Shown piece after piece: positions 17,048 through 25,587 of a DNA stretch of 64,000 nucleotides; positions within the stretch are counted from its first letter, which is position 1, and each line of letters opens with the position of its first letter. Location of the stretch: NCBI GenBank assembly GCA_044226205.1, contig JBGAHL010000008.1, positions 124,001-188,000 of the forward strand, in the 5' to 3' direction. Source of the stretch: M3007 sp044226205. GTDB taxonomy: Bacteria > Bacteroidota > Bacteroidia > Chitinophagales > Saprospiraceae. Made by a program: the position numbers and the translations under genes. The notes under the pieces were generated by a model. That model was not told the origin of the DNA. It did no database searches and worked only from the letters and a program-made list of their open reading frames with translations.

Positions 17048-18043
17048 TTAAAGGTCAATATTATCCGCAGGAGCGTTTCGGGCAGGAGCCTGGAGTTGGC
17101 GGTCGAGCGAGCGCATCAGGGCAAAAAGTAGAATAACCGAGATCAGTGCGCCTGCCCAGGGAACTTCCACGTCCTGTTCAAAATTGACGCTGCTCAGGTC
17201 CTTGCTGTACAGGTATTGCCCCAACACCTGCAAGCCATTATTGACAAAGTGCGCAGCGACGGGCACCCAAAAGTTGCCGGTGCGCCAGTACAGCCAGCCC
17301 AGCAGAATGCCCAGCAGCCAGCGCGGCAAAAATCCTTCAAATTGAAAATGTACAAAACTGAAAATCGCCGCCGAAAGCAGGATGACGACGTACGGGTTGC
17401 TCATGCGACGCATCAACTGCCGTTGCAACACACCCCTGAACACGAGTTCTTCTCCAATGGCGGGCAGCAAGGCCAGCAGGCTCAGATTGGCCAGCAATTC
17501 GAGCGGGCCGTCCATGTGCAGCAAGGCTTTCAGTGCCTCGGTCGTTTCGGCCTCCATCTGCTGAAATGCCTCGGGCATGGGCACCAACTTGTTGATACTG
17601 TAGGAAAAAAGCACGGCAGGCAAGGATGCCAGCATGATCAGTACGCCAGTGCCCAGGACTGTTAAAGCGGGCCATTGCCGCGCGCCCAGGTAGGTGGGCC
17701 AGTCGAGGCGCCAGGAGCGGGAAAAGTCGTTGACCGGGTAGAAGACCCGCACCGTGGCCCAGCCGGCCAGCACGAAGGTGAGCAGATGGCTGAGTCCCAG
17801 CAACAAGCGCATTTGCCAGACCTGCCCCGACGGGGCGTCGGCTGAAAAATTGCTGCGCAAGGCGTCCACATCCCACCCGAATACGATGGCAATGGCCTGA
17901 AAAACAAGCGCCCCGAGGAGCGATCCCAGGATGCAAAACGCCAGTTGAGCCATCAATACCTGCCTGACTTTTGGCCCGGCAGGCGGGCGGGGCGACGAAA
18001 TTGCCAATTCGGTTTCTTCCATATCGGTCCGGTTTCGCGACAA
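17048..18043 (-). CDS. CPBP family intramembrane glutamic/metal endopeptidase
   Basis: A 331-residue polytopic protein with roughly eight hydrophobic segments. The CPBP (Abi/CAAX-protease) motifs are clear: EELVFRG (motif 1, EExxxR) near residue 200, FSFVHFQFEGF (motif 2, His) near 235, and VPVAAHFVNNG (motif 3, HxxxN) near 265. Family members cleave within the membrane and include Rce1-type enzymes and bacteriocin-immunity proteins; the substrate here is unknown. The cytosolic N-terminus is charged (METELAISS-like), and a second start at 18022 is possible. It is the first gene of a probable two-gene minus-strand operon and is divergent from pdxJ. Confidence 0.88.
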   Translation of the reverse strand: MSRNRTDMEETELAISSPRPPAGPKVRQVLMAQLAFCILGSLLGALVFQAIAIVFGWDVDALRSNFSADAPSGQVWQMRLLLGLSHLLTFVLAGWATVRVFYPVNDFSRSWRLDWPTYLGARQWPALTVLGTGVLIMLASLPAVLFSYSINKLVPMPEAFQQMEAETTEALKALLHMDGPLELLANLSLLALLPAIGEELVFRGVLQRQLMRRMSNPYVVILLSAAIFSFVHFQFEGFLPRWLLGILLGWLYWRTGNFWVPVAAHFVNNGLQVLGQYLYSKDLSSVNFEQDVEVPWAGALISVILLFALMRSLDRQLQAPARNAPADNIDL

Positions 18044-18191
18044 AAGTAGGCCGGTTTGCTTGTTTAAAGGGAGGGAAAATAGACGCGGGCATGTTTGCCG
18101 CCACTCTTTATGAAAGATTTAAAAAAATAGCCGACCAAACAATGTTTCGCCCGGCGCGTATGAAAAGGCGGGGTGAAACATTTTCCATGTG

Positions 18192-18199
18192 TAAATTTG
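18192..18199 (+). promoter_or_regulatory. Candidate -7 element for pdxJ (TAAATTTG)
   Basis: TAAATTTG matches TAnnTTTG about 77 bases upstream of the pdxJ start at 18276. No convincing TTTG box is seen 19-20 bases upstream, so confidence is limited. Confidence 0.35.
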
Positions 18200-18275
18200 T
18201 GTTTCTTCGTGAAATTGTTTGGTCTGTTCAGTTGTTTGAACCCGGATAGTATTTACAACTTAAAAATAAATTGTC

Positions 18276-18989
18276 ATGACCCGTTTGAGCGTCAACATCA
18301 ATAAAGTCGCCCTCTTGCGCAATTCCCGCGGCGGCAATTTGCCCGATCTGGTGCAGGTTGCGCGCGATTGTGAAGCCTTCGGCGCCGAAGGTATCACCGT
18401 GCATCCACGCCCCGATCAGCGCCACATTCGCTACGACGACGTGCCTGCGCTCCGTGCGGTCGTCACGACGGAGTTCAACATCGAGGGCAATCCCACCCCC
18501 GATTTTCTCGATCTGGTGCTGGCCAATCCGCCGCATCAATGCACCCTGGTGCCCGATGCGCCCGATCAGCTCACGTCCGACAGCGGCTGGAACACCGTAC
18601 GCGATCAGTCGCGACTGCGGGAAGTGTGCCAGACGCTGCAGGCGGCAGGCATCCGGGTGTCGGTATTTGTCGATCCCGTGGCGGCGATGGTGGAAGGTGC
18701 GAAGGCTGCTGGCGCCGATCGTGTGGAATTTTACACTGGCCCCTTCGCGAAGAACTACCCGCTCGACCCGACCGGCGCCGTACGGGCTTATACGGAGGCA
18801 GCGCAGGTGGCTGTGAAGGTGGGTATCGGCGTAAATGCCGGGCATGATCTGAACCTCGACAACCTGCGTTATTTTCGGGAACATTGCCCGGATTTGCTCG
18901 AAGTCAGCATCGGTCATGCGCTCATTTCGGATGCTTTGTATTACGGATTGTCGAATACCATCAGGATGTATTTGAGGCTTTTGAAATGA
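18276..18989 (+). CDS. pdxJ: Pyridoxine 5'-phosphate synthase
   Basis: PdxJ condenses 1-deoxy-D-xylulose 5-phosphate with 3-amino-2-oxopropyl phosphate to make pyridoxine 5'-phosphate, the last ring-forming step of the DXP-dependent vitamin B6 pathway. The 237-residue length fits the family. Signature segments are MTRLSVNINKVALLRNSRGG at the N-terminus (start is unambiguous), GITVHPRPDQRHIRYDDV with the catalytic His and Arg residues, EFNIEGNP with the catalytic Glu, LVPDAPDQLTSDSGW, and GVNAGHDLNLDNL with the C-terminal His. Cytoplasmic. It is a single gene here, divergent from the CPBP gene; pdxA is not in the window. Confidence 0.97.
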   Translation: MTRLSVNINKVALLRNSRGGNLPDLVQVARDCEAFGAEGITVHPRPDQRHIRYDDVPALRAVVTTEFNIEGNPTPDFLDLVLANPPHQCTLVPDAPDQLTSDSGWNTVRDQSRLREVCQTLQAAGIRVSVFVDPVAAMVEGAKAAGADRVEFYTGPFAKNYPLDPTGAVRAYTEAAQVAVKVGIGVNAGHDLNLDNLRYFREHCPDLLEVSIGHALISDALYYGLSNTIRMYLRLLK

Positions 18990-19157
18990 CCGGGGCCGGA
19001 GATTGCAAGGCAGGCGGGCAGCGAAAAATCGCCTGTAATGCGAGGCGGAGAGATGCTTGAAAAGTATTGAAAATGAGGACTTTATTGGTGTTGTAAAATT
19101 CCGGGAAGAATGATAAGATTTGGCACTATTACAAAAAAACCAATCCTGACTTTACTT

Positions 19158-19183
19158 TTTGTTGACGGGGCATTCTACCTTTG
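19158..19183 (+). promoter_or_regulatory. Candidate susC promoter
   Basis: TTTG at 19158-19161 and TACCTTTG at 19176-19183 (matching TAnnTTTG) are separated by 14 bases, shorter than the 19 or so usual in Bacteroidetes. Transcription would begin near 19190, leaving a leader of about 200 bases that contains the hairpin at 19247-19303. Confidence 0.4.
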
Positions 19184-19246
19184 GTCGCAGGAATGATATT
19201 GCCAAATAATATAGGTCAAACGGTTATAGTCAAATCAAACTTTCAC

Positions 19247-19303
19247 AGCCGCTGAGCGGAGGGCCAATCGGTATTCCGATGACCTTCACAGGCGGCTTTT
19301 TTT
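19247..19303 (+). promoter_or_regulatory. Terminator-like hairpin in the susC leader (possible attenuator)
   Basis: AGCCGC (19247-19252) pairs with GCGGCT (19292-19297) and is followed by a run of seven T ending at 19303. The arm encloses ATCGG/CCGAT (19267-19271 with 19276-19280). A competing short hairpin, CCGC-TGA-GCGG at 19249-19259, uses the same 5' arm. Mutually exclusive hairpins before a T-run, 87 bases upstream of the susC ATG, are the pattern of a transcription attenuator. It matches no riboswitch family that I recognise. Confidence 0.45.
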
Positions 19304-19389
19304 ATGCACATAATCTTTCTGGTGCCCCGGAATTCCATTGGTACGTGCTCAAATCTTTCACACAATTATTTAACCAAATCAACTTTCGT

Positions 19390-22300
19390 ATGAAGCGTTT
19401 CCTTACCACCCTTTGTCTGCTGCTGGCAGCTACCGGGATGGCTCTCGCTCAGCGTGCCGTGACGGGTACCGTTACCGGCGACGACGGAGAAGCCCTTGTC
19501 GGCGCCTCCGTACGCGTCAAAGACGCCAATGTAGGTACTGCTACCGATGTTAATGGTCAGTACAAAATTCAAGTGCCGGATGGCGCTACTACCCTGGTGG
19601 TATCGTACACCGGTTACTCCACCCAGGAAGTAGCCCTGGGCGCCTCCAATGTCGTCGATGTCGTGCTGGCATCCGGTGTTCAGCTGGGTGAAACGGTCGT
19701 TACGGCCTTGGGTATTTCTCGCGAACAAAAATCGCTGGGCTATTCCGTGCAGCAGATCGGTGGCGATCAGCTCACCCAATCGCGCGATGCCAACGTCGTT
19801 AACTCGCTGTCCGGTAAAATCGCAGGCGTCAACGTCGTGAGCTCCGGTGGCAACGTCGGCGCCTCCTCGCGTATCGTGATCCGCGGTAACACCTCGATCA
19901 CGGGTGAAAACCAGCCGCTTTTCGTGGTCAATGGTATTCCCATGGACAACAGCTCGCGCCCGTGGTCGTCCGACCCGCGCGGCTCGCAATATGGCGGTGT
20001 CGACTTCGGCAACGCTATTGCGGACATCAACCCTGACGATATTGAAACTATTTCGGTACTGAAAGGCCCGAACGCGGCTGCTCTTTACGGCTCCCGCGGC
20101 GCCAACGGCGTTGTGCTGATCACCACCAAGACCGGCAAGAATGCCCAAAAAGGTCTGGGCGTTTCCTACACCGGTGATGTCGGCTTCTCGAATCCTTTCC
20201 GCCTTCCGAGCTACCAGAACAAATTCGGCCAGGGTTCGGGTCAGCAGTTCAACTACGTCGACGGCGCAGGTGGCGGTCTGAACGACGGTGTTGACGAAAG
20301 CTGGGGCCCTGCTTACGACTCGGCTATCAACTCTGCCGACGGCATCGACAACAACGGTGACGGCGTGGTGGACGAACCGAACGAAGCCGCTGTGCTCGAC
20401 CAGTTCACCGGCGCTCAACAGCCCTGGATTGCACACCCCGACAACGTGAAAAGCATTTTCCAGACGGGTGTTACTTTCACCAACAGCATTGCGATCACCG
20501 CCGCTGGCGACAAAGCACATGCCCGTTTCTCCTTCACCAATCTCGACCAGACGGGTATGGTGCCCAACACCGACCTGAGCCGCAATACGTTCAACCTGGC
20601 TTTCGGGATGAAAATGAGTGAAAAGTGGAACTCGGATGGCAACATCGCCTATACGATCGTTGATTCGAAAAACCGCCCTGCAGTAGGGTATGCCGGTGAC
20701 AACATCATCCAGCAAACCATCTGGACGGGCCGCCAGGTTGACTGGGAATACCTTCGCGACAATTACAAAAACCGCGATGCAAGGGGCAATATCGTCAACT
20801 GGAACAGCAACTACCAGAACAACCCCTTCTTCACGCTTTACAACAACCTGAAGCCTCAGCACCGCGATCGCATCAACGGCTACTACTCTTTGTCGTATCA
20901 AATGCTGCCCTGGCTGAAAGTGTCGGGTCGCGTGGGTACCGACTTCTACCGCGATGCACGTGAAATTCGCTACGAAAAAGAAACCGTCGACTTCCCGAAC
21001 GGTCGCTACGAAAAGCTGAACTACGCGATGAACGAGACGAACAGCGACGTGCTGTTCACGGCTAACAAGTATTTCTCCGACAACTTCTCCGTACTGGCTA
21101 CCGTAGGTGCTGCCCGCCGCGATTACAAATACCAGGGCATCGAGCAGGTTGCTACCGCACTGGTTGTTCCCGGTCTGTTCAACTTCTCCAACGCCGACGG
21201 CCCGGTTCAGGTCAATGAATTTACCAACAAACTCCGTATCAACTCGGTGTTGGGTAGCCTCTCGCTGGGCTTCTACAACTTCATCTACCTCGATGCTACG
21301 GCTCGTAACGACTGGTCGTCCACGCTTCCGGCAGAAAACCGCAGCTACTTCTACCCTGCATTCAACCTGGGTGTGGTTGTTTCGGAAAAAGTGCATATCC
21401 CCGGCATTACCTATCTCAAAGTGCGCGGTGGTTACGCCCAGGCCGGTAAAGACACCGACCCCTATCGTTTGCTGTTTACCTATGGCGCCAACGTTCCGTG
21501 GAATGGCACACCTTCGTTCTTCGTACCGGGTTCGCAGCCGAACAACACGCTCAAACCCGAACGTTCCAACTCGATCGAAGCCGGTATCGAACTGCGCGCC
21601 ATCCAGGATCGCGTTCGTCTCGACGTCACCTACTACAACACCGACAACATCGACCAGATCATTCCGTTGAACGTTTCCTCGACCACCGGTTTCTCCAGCC
21701 GCATTATCAATGCCGGTACGATCAACAACAACGGTATCGAGGTACAACTCGGCATTACCCCCGTTCGCTCGCGCAACTTCCGTTGGGATATCGATGTGAA
21801 CTGGGCCAAAAACAACTCGCTGGTAAAAGACCTGCCGGATGGCGTTACCGAGATCACGATCAACACTTACTGGGGCCTGCGCCTGGTTGCTCGTGAGGGC
21901 GAACCCTACGGCATCCTCGTGGGCAGCCGCGTGAAACGCGCACCCGACGGCCAGATCGTCGTCAACAAAACCACGGGTCGCCCGGTATTCGACGTAGATC
22001 CGCAAACCGGTCTGACCAACAACTTCAACCTCGGTACCATTACCCCCGACTGGGTCGGTGGCGTACGCAACACCTTCTCGTGGAAGGGCCTGTCGCTGAG
22101 CGCGCTCATCGATGCCCGCCAGGGTAGCGATGTGTTCTCCATGACGTATGTCTTCGGTCGCTACACGGGCGTTTTGGAAGAAACGCTGGAAGGCCGCAAC
22201 ACGGCGGATGAAATTGCCAATGGCTACAACTTTGGTGGCGTGGTTGATAATGGCGACGGTACGTACTCGCCCAATACCGTCAAACAAAGCGCAGAAGCCT

Positions 22301-22593
22301 GGAACGCCGACTTCTACGGCCGCCGCCACGACCGCGGTGTGTTTGACGCATCTTTCATCAAACTCCGTGAAGTAACCCTGGGCTACGATTTCCCGAAACG
22401 CTGGTTTGACAACAGCTTTATCGGCAGTCTGCGTGTATCGGCTTACGGCCGCAACCTCGCACTGCTGCACTCCAATATCCCGCACGTGGATCCGGAAACT
22501 GCATTTGACAACACCAACGCCATGCAGGGCGTCGAATTCGGCCAACTGCCTTCGGCTCGCACTTACGGCCTGACCGTGAACGCCCAATTCTAA
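19390..22593 (+). CDS. SusC/RagA family TonB-linked outer-membrane transporter
   Basis: The start at 19390 gives the signal peptide MKRFLTTLCLLLAATGMALAQ; an in-frame ATG at 19279 lies inside the leader hairpin region and is unlikely. The 1067-residue protein has a carboxypeptidase-D-like domain (about 22-100, VTGTVTGDDGEALVGASVRV) and a plug domain with the SusC motifs VVNSLSGKIAGVNV and VLKGPNAAALYGSRGANGV (about 135-260). A 22-strand barrel follows, ending RTYGLTVNAQF. It imports a glycan or peptide with its SusD partner, driven by TonB-ExbBD. An insert with DGIDNNGDGVVDE (20338-20376) resembles a calcium-binding loop. The codon usage is strongly biased, suggesting high expression. Confidence 0.95.
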   Translation: MKRFLTTLCLLLAATGMALAQRAVTGTVTGDDGEALVGASVRVKDANVGTATDVNGQYKIQVPDGATTLVVSYTGYSTQEVALGASNVVDVVLASGVQLGETVVTALGISREQKSLGYSVQQIGGDQLTQSRDANVVNSLSGKIAGVNVVSSGGNVGASSRIVIRGNTSITGENQPLFVVNGIPMDNSSRPWSSDPRGSQYGGVDFGNAIADINPDDIETISVLKGPNAAALYGSRGANGVVLITTKTGKNAQKGLGVSYTGDVGFSNPFRLPSYQNKFGQGSGQQFNYVDGAGGGLNDGVDESWGPAYDSAINSADGIDNNGDGVVDEPNEAAVLDQFTGAQQPWIAHPDNVKSIFQTGVTFTNSIAITAAGDKAHARFSFTNLDQTGMVPNTDLSRNTFNLAFGMKMSEKWNSDGNIAYTIVDSKNRPAVGYAGDNIIQQTIWTGRQVDWEYLRDNYKNRDARGNIVNWNSNYQNNPFFTLYNNLKPQHRDRINGYYSLSYQMLPWLKVSGRVGTDFYRDAREIRYEKETVDFPNGRYEKLNYAMNETNSDVLFTANKYFSDNFSVLATVGAARRDYKYQGIEQVATALVVPGLFNFSNADGPVQVNEFTNKLRINSVLGSLSLGFYNFIYLDATARNDWSSTLPAENRSYFYPAFNLGVVVSEKVHIPGITYLKVRGGYAQAGKDTDPYRLLFTYGANVPWNGTPSFFVPGSQPNNTLKPERSNSIEAGIELRAIQDRVRLDVTYYNTDNIDQIIPLNVSSTTGFSSRIINAGTINNNGIEVQLGITPVRSRNFRWDIDVNWAKNNSLVKDLPDGVTEITINTYWGLRLVAREGEPYGILVGSRVKRAPDGQIVVNKTTGRPVFDVDPQTGLTNNFNLGTITPDWVGGVRNTFSWKGLSLSALIDARQGSDVFSMTYVFGRYTGVLEETLEGRNTADEIANGYNFGGVVDNGDGTYSPNTVKQSAEAWNADFYGRRHDRGVFDASFIKLREVTLGYDFPKRWFDNSFIGSLRVSAYGRNLALLHSNIPHVDPETAFDNTNAMQGVEFGQLPSARTYGLTVNAQF

Positions 22594-22620
22594 ACATTCA
22601 CATCCATAAAAATTGATAAC

Positions 22621-24027
22621 ATGAAAAATATCAAAATCTGGATGTTGCTGCTTCTTCTCGGTTTTACCGGTGCGGGCTGCGACAAAGATTTCGACGAAAT
22701 CAATACCAATCCGAATGATCCGGAAGAGGTACCTCTTACGAACATACTGATCTCCGGCATTTCTCAAGGTGTACGCCGTGTTCACGGCGCAAGTTTCGAC
22801 GCTACCTACGCTGGCCTCTGGGCACAGCATTATGCCAAAATTCAATACATCGATGAAGACTGGTACGAGTACCGTCCCGATGCATTCGACACCCACTGGC
22901 AAGGCCTGTATGCAGGTCCGCTGATGGACTTGACCGACGTCATTAACCGCGCACCGAATCCGAGCAATATGCGCGCCGCCGCCATGGTGATGCGTGCCTA
23001 TTACTTCGCTATCATCACGGATATGTGGGGCGATGTGCCTTACAGCGAAGCATTGAGTATTGACCGGGTTACCAATCCCAAGTACGACTCCCAGGCTGAT
23101 ATCTATGCGGCACTGGTGAGCGAATTGCGCACTGCCGCCACCATGTTCGACGCAAGTGGCGACGACCTCGGCGCAGGCGATCTGATCTACGCAGGCGACG
23201 TGAACAAATGGCGCAAATTTGCCAATTCGCTGCGCGCTCGTTTGCTCAACCGCGCCAAGCACAAAAATCCGGCATTTGCAACCGAGCTCCAGTCGTTGCT
23301 GAACAACCCGGCCGACCTGATCGCCGGCAACAGCGAAAACGCTCAAATGTCGTACTACGATGCTACGCCCGATGGCTCCAACCCGCTGTACAATAACAAA
23401 TACAACGACGGCCGTAACGACCATGCCGTGAGCGAGACGCTTGTCACCATCATGCAAAATGACCCGCGCCTTTCGGTTTATGCCGAACCGGCAGATGGCG
23501 GTGTTTACAAGGGCCAACCCAACGGTACCGTAGAACCGAATCCGTTTACCTCCGTATCGCAAATCGGTGCTGCTTTCCGGGATGATCCCACGGCGCCCTC
23601 TGTGCTGATGACTTATTCCGAAGTGTTGTTCATCATTGCCGAAGCGAAAGGCGACAAACAGGCTTTCCTTGATGGCATTGCCGCCTCCTGTTCGCAGCAC
23701 GGCGTATCGGCCGACCAGGCATTCCTCGATGCCAAAGCCGCTGAATATGATGCCAACTCGCTGGATGCGATCATCACGCAAAAATGGGTGGCCCTCTTTG
23801 GCAATGGCTGCGAAGCATTCACGGAGTTCCGTCGTACGGGCTATCCCAACGAGATCGCTGAAGTTCCCGGCACCGCGTATCCCGGTCAGGGCGTACCGCG
23901 CCGCTTCGCTTATCCGACCAGCGAAACCAGCAACAACAAAGCTCACCTCGAAGCCGCAATTGCCGCCCAGGGACTGGGCAGCGATCCTTCGAAAATCTTT
24001 GGCGATTACATGTGGTGGAGGCTGTAA
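22621..24027 (+). CDS. SusD/RagB family nutrient-binding outer-membrane lipoprotein
   Basis: A 468-residue lipoprotein with signal MKNIKIWMLLLLLGFTGAGC and lipidation at C20. The sequence that follows, DKDFDEINTNPNDPEEVPL, is typical of the SusD-like subfamily that includes SusD-like_2 (Pfam PF12771), as are AAAMVMRAYYFAIITDMWGDVPYSEAL and KWRKFANSLRARLLNRAK. The C-terminus (WVALFGNGCEAFTEFRRTGYPN, DPSKIFGDYMWWRL) also fits. It caps the SusC barrel at the cell surface and delivers ligand. It begins 27 bases after susC and both are ended by a strong hairpin terminator. No glycoside hydrolase is adjacent, so the substrate cannot be guessed and could be a peptide. Confidence 0.93.
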   Translation: MKNIKIWMLLLLLGFTGAGCDKDFDEINTNPNDPEEVPLTNILISGISQGVRRVHGASFDATYAGLWAQHYAKIQYIDEDWYEYRPDAFDTHWQGLYAGPLMDLTDVINRAPNPSNMRAAAMVMRAYYFAIITDMWGDVPYSEALSIDRVTNPKYDSQADIYAALVSELRTAATMFDASGDDLGAGDLIYAGDVNKWRKFANSLRARLLNRAKHKNPAFATELQSLLNNPADLIAGNSENAQMSYYDATPDGSNPLYNNKYNDGRNDHAVSETLVTIMQNDPRLSVYAEPADGGVYKGQPNGTVEPNPFTSVSQIGAAFRDDPTAPSVLMTYSEVLFIIAEAKGDKQAFLDGIAASCSQHGVSADQAFLDAKAAEYDANSLDAIITQKWVALFGNGCEAFTEFRRTGYPNEIAEVPGTAYPGQGVPRRFAYPTSETSNNKAHLEAAIAAQGLGSDPSKIFGDYMWWRL

Positions 24028-24050
24028 ATGCGCCTTCTCCAACTTTTTAA

Positions 24051-24085
24051 CTCCCGCGCGGCGAAAGCCGCGCGGGAGTTTTTTT
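24051..24085 (+). terminator. Rho-independent terminator of the susC-susD operon
   Basis: CTCCCGCGCGGC (24051-24062) pairs perfectly with GCCGCGCGGGAG (24067-24078) around a GAAA tetraloop, followed by TTTTTTT (24079-24085). It is the strongest terminator in the window. Confidence 0.95.
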
Positions 24086-24154
24086 ATGTGGAAATAGAGC
24101 GTATCCACCATTTCTCCCGAAATTCGCATCTTTCAATAAAAACACTCGACAACC

Positions 24155-24379
24155 ATGTCATCCGACGACCGCATTAGAAAAAAACAGGGCCCTTTCCGCA
24201 CTTCCATGCTGATCCTGGGCATTACCATGACCGTGTTTTTCATCGGCTTCGGCCTCTGGTTGTTGCTGGTGCCGGGCGCAATCCCCGACCTGCCGGCCGA
24301 ATACCGCAATATTTTCGGCATCACGGTGGCAGTGTACGGCCTTTACCGCGGGTGGAGGGTGTACTCCGACTACTTTTAA
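24155..24379 (+). CDS. Small two-segment membrane protein
   Basis: A 74-residue protein with a charged cytosolic start (MSSDDRIRKKQGPFRTS) and two hydrophobic stretches, about residues 18-40 (MLILGITMTVFFIGFGLWLLL) and 49-66 (NIFGITVAVYGLYRGW). It has the composition of a small inner-membrane protein. It precedes the PstS-like lipoprotein by 48 bases on the same strand, so they may share a transcript. I do not recognise a named family. The coding call rests on the hydrophobic pattern and on clean spacing between the susD terminator and the next gene. Confidence 0.65.
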   Translation: MSSDDRIRKKQGPFRTSMLILGITMTVFFIGFGLWLLLVPGAIPDLPAEYRNIFGITVAVYGLYRGWRVYSDYF

Positions 24380-24427
24380 TTGTCACCGAGCGTTTGAATT
24401 GTTTGATTATCAAGAATCTGCTGTGTT

Positions 24428-25366
24428 ATGAAGCACTTACCTCTCTTTGCCGCCCTCGTCGCCGCTTTGCTGATTACCCAGGCCTGCGACCAACCCCGCA
24501 ACCCCTCGACCGGTCAAACACTCGACACGCCAACTACCGGCGACCTCAATGTTTTGATCGATGAAGGCTACAAACCCGTGGTCGAATCTGCTATCGACGT
24601 TTTCGACAGCATTTATCGGCAGGCCAGGGTGCATGCCCGTTACGTCTCGGAAGGGGAGGCGGTTGCTGCCATTATCCGCGACTCCGTCCAGGTGATCGTT
24701 ATCCCGCGCAAACTGACGGAAGACGAACTCAAATACTTCCGTCAACGGGGCTTTACGCCCAAAATGACGCCCATCGCTCACGACGCCGTCGCTTTCATCC
24801 TGAACCCTTCGAACATGGATTCGGTGTTTACCCGCGAGCAACTGCGGGATTTGATGACCGGCAAAACCGCAAACTGGAGCGATCTGAACCCCAAATCCAA
24901 ACTGGGGCCGGTGCGACTGGTGTTCGACAACGCGCTCTCCGGCACCGTCAAATACGTAAAAGACACCATCGGCGGCGGCGCTCCCTTGCCCCCGAACGCT
25001 TCCGCACTGAATACCAATGAGGAAGTGATTGCTTATGTGGCCAAAAATCCGGCCGCGGTCGGTATTATTTCCGCCAATATCATCTCCGATACCGACGACG
25101 GCGGCGTGCAGAAATTCCTGTCGGAAATCAAATTGCTGCGCGTTTCACAAGCCGCCGGGGAGCATGGCTACGGCCCATTCCAGGCCTATCTTGCCACCGG
25201 GCAATACCCGTACAAACGCACCATTTATGTGATCAATGCCCAGGCCCGGCCCGGATTGGGACTCGGTTTTGCCTCCTATCTGGCCGGCGATGGCCAACGG
25301 CTGATTCTGAAAGAAGGGATGCTGCCCGCCAACGCCGTCACCCGACTCATTGAAGTACAGCGTTGA
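24428..25366 (+). CDS. PstS-like phosphate-type substrate-binding lipoprotein
   Basis: A 312-residue lipoprotein with signal MKHLPLFAALVAALLITQAC and lipidation at C20. The mature part is a periplasmic-binding (PBP_like/PstS) fold: GDLNVLIDEGYKPVVESAIDVF, VIVIPRKLTEDELKYF, IAHDAVAFILNPSNMDSVFT, REQLRDLMTGKTANWSDLNP and LVFDNALSGTVKYVKD. These mirror the AHDAVAFIVNP / IFTGKITNW segments of PstS. No pst permease or ATPase genes are nearby, so a role in ABC import is not supported. In other Bacteroidota a gene like this sits next to exbB-exbD-tonB and a TPR gene, as it nearly does here, suggesting a role linked to TonB energisation (inference). Confidence 0.85.
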   Translation: MKHLPLFAALVAALLITQACDQPRNPSTGQTLDTPTTGDLNVLIDEGYKPVVESAIDVFDSIYRQARVHARYVSEGEAVAAIIRDSVQVIVIPRKLTEDELKYFRQRGFTPKMTPIAHDAVAFILNPSNMDSVFTREQLRDLMTGKTANWSDLNPKSKLGPVRLVFDNALSGTVKYVKDTIGGGAPLPPNASALNTNEEVIAYVAKNPAAVGIISANIISDTDDGGVQKFLSEIKLLRVSQAAGEHGYGPFQAYLATGQYPYKRTIYVINAQARPGLGLGFASYLAGDGQRLILKEGMLPANAVTRLIEVQR

Positions 25367-25587
25367 TCCTTCAAAACAGTCCACTGGCTCAGTTTCAACC
25401 TGTTGAGACAACTATCAAGGGGTTGATTGTGTTAAGGTTACATTAAACATTGTTGGCTGAAGCCTTTTTTTGCCATAGCCAATGTGGATTTTTTTGAAAA
25501 TAAGCGTCATAATGCCAGACCTTTGCCGCGAAAACCGAATCACAATTCCCTTACTGTTTTTTTCAACAAAAACCTTTTTTCCGAACA

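Larger units (their letters stand above)
18990..19389. other. 400-bp intergenic and leader region upstream of susC
   Basis: No gene is seen. A weak CAGGCG/CGCCTG hairpin (19011-19016 with 19030-19035) follows pdxJ but has no T-run. A promoter-like pair lies at 19158-19183 and a terminator-like hairpin at 19247-19303, both listed separately, so most of the second half is probably the untranslated leader of susC. The first half, to about 19150, shows nothing I can name. Confidence 0.5.

Noticed and set aside
19247..19303. A TPP or other known riboswitch in the susC leader
   Set aside because: A CTGAG string is present, but the rest of the conserved TPP core is missing and no other known riboswitch core fits.
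19366..24129. A 1587-codon open frame on the minus strand opposite susC and susD
   Set aside because: It is a by-product of the strong codon bias of the two plus-strand genes, which avoids codons that would read as stops in this antisense frame. The translation is low-complexity and rich in Arg, Val, Gly and His with no domain, and the plus-strand products are textbook SusC and SusD.
24428..25366. A phosphate ABC transporter (Pst) locus
   Set aside because: Only a PstS-like lipoprotein is present; no pstC, pstA, pstB or phoU is in the window.
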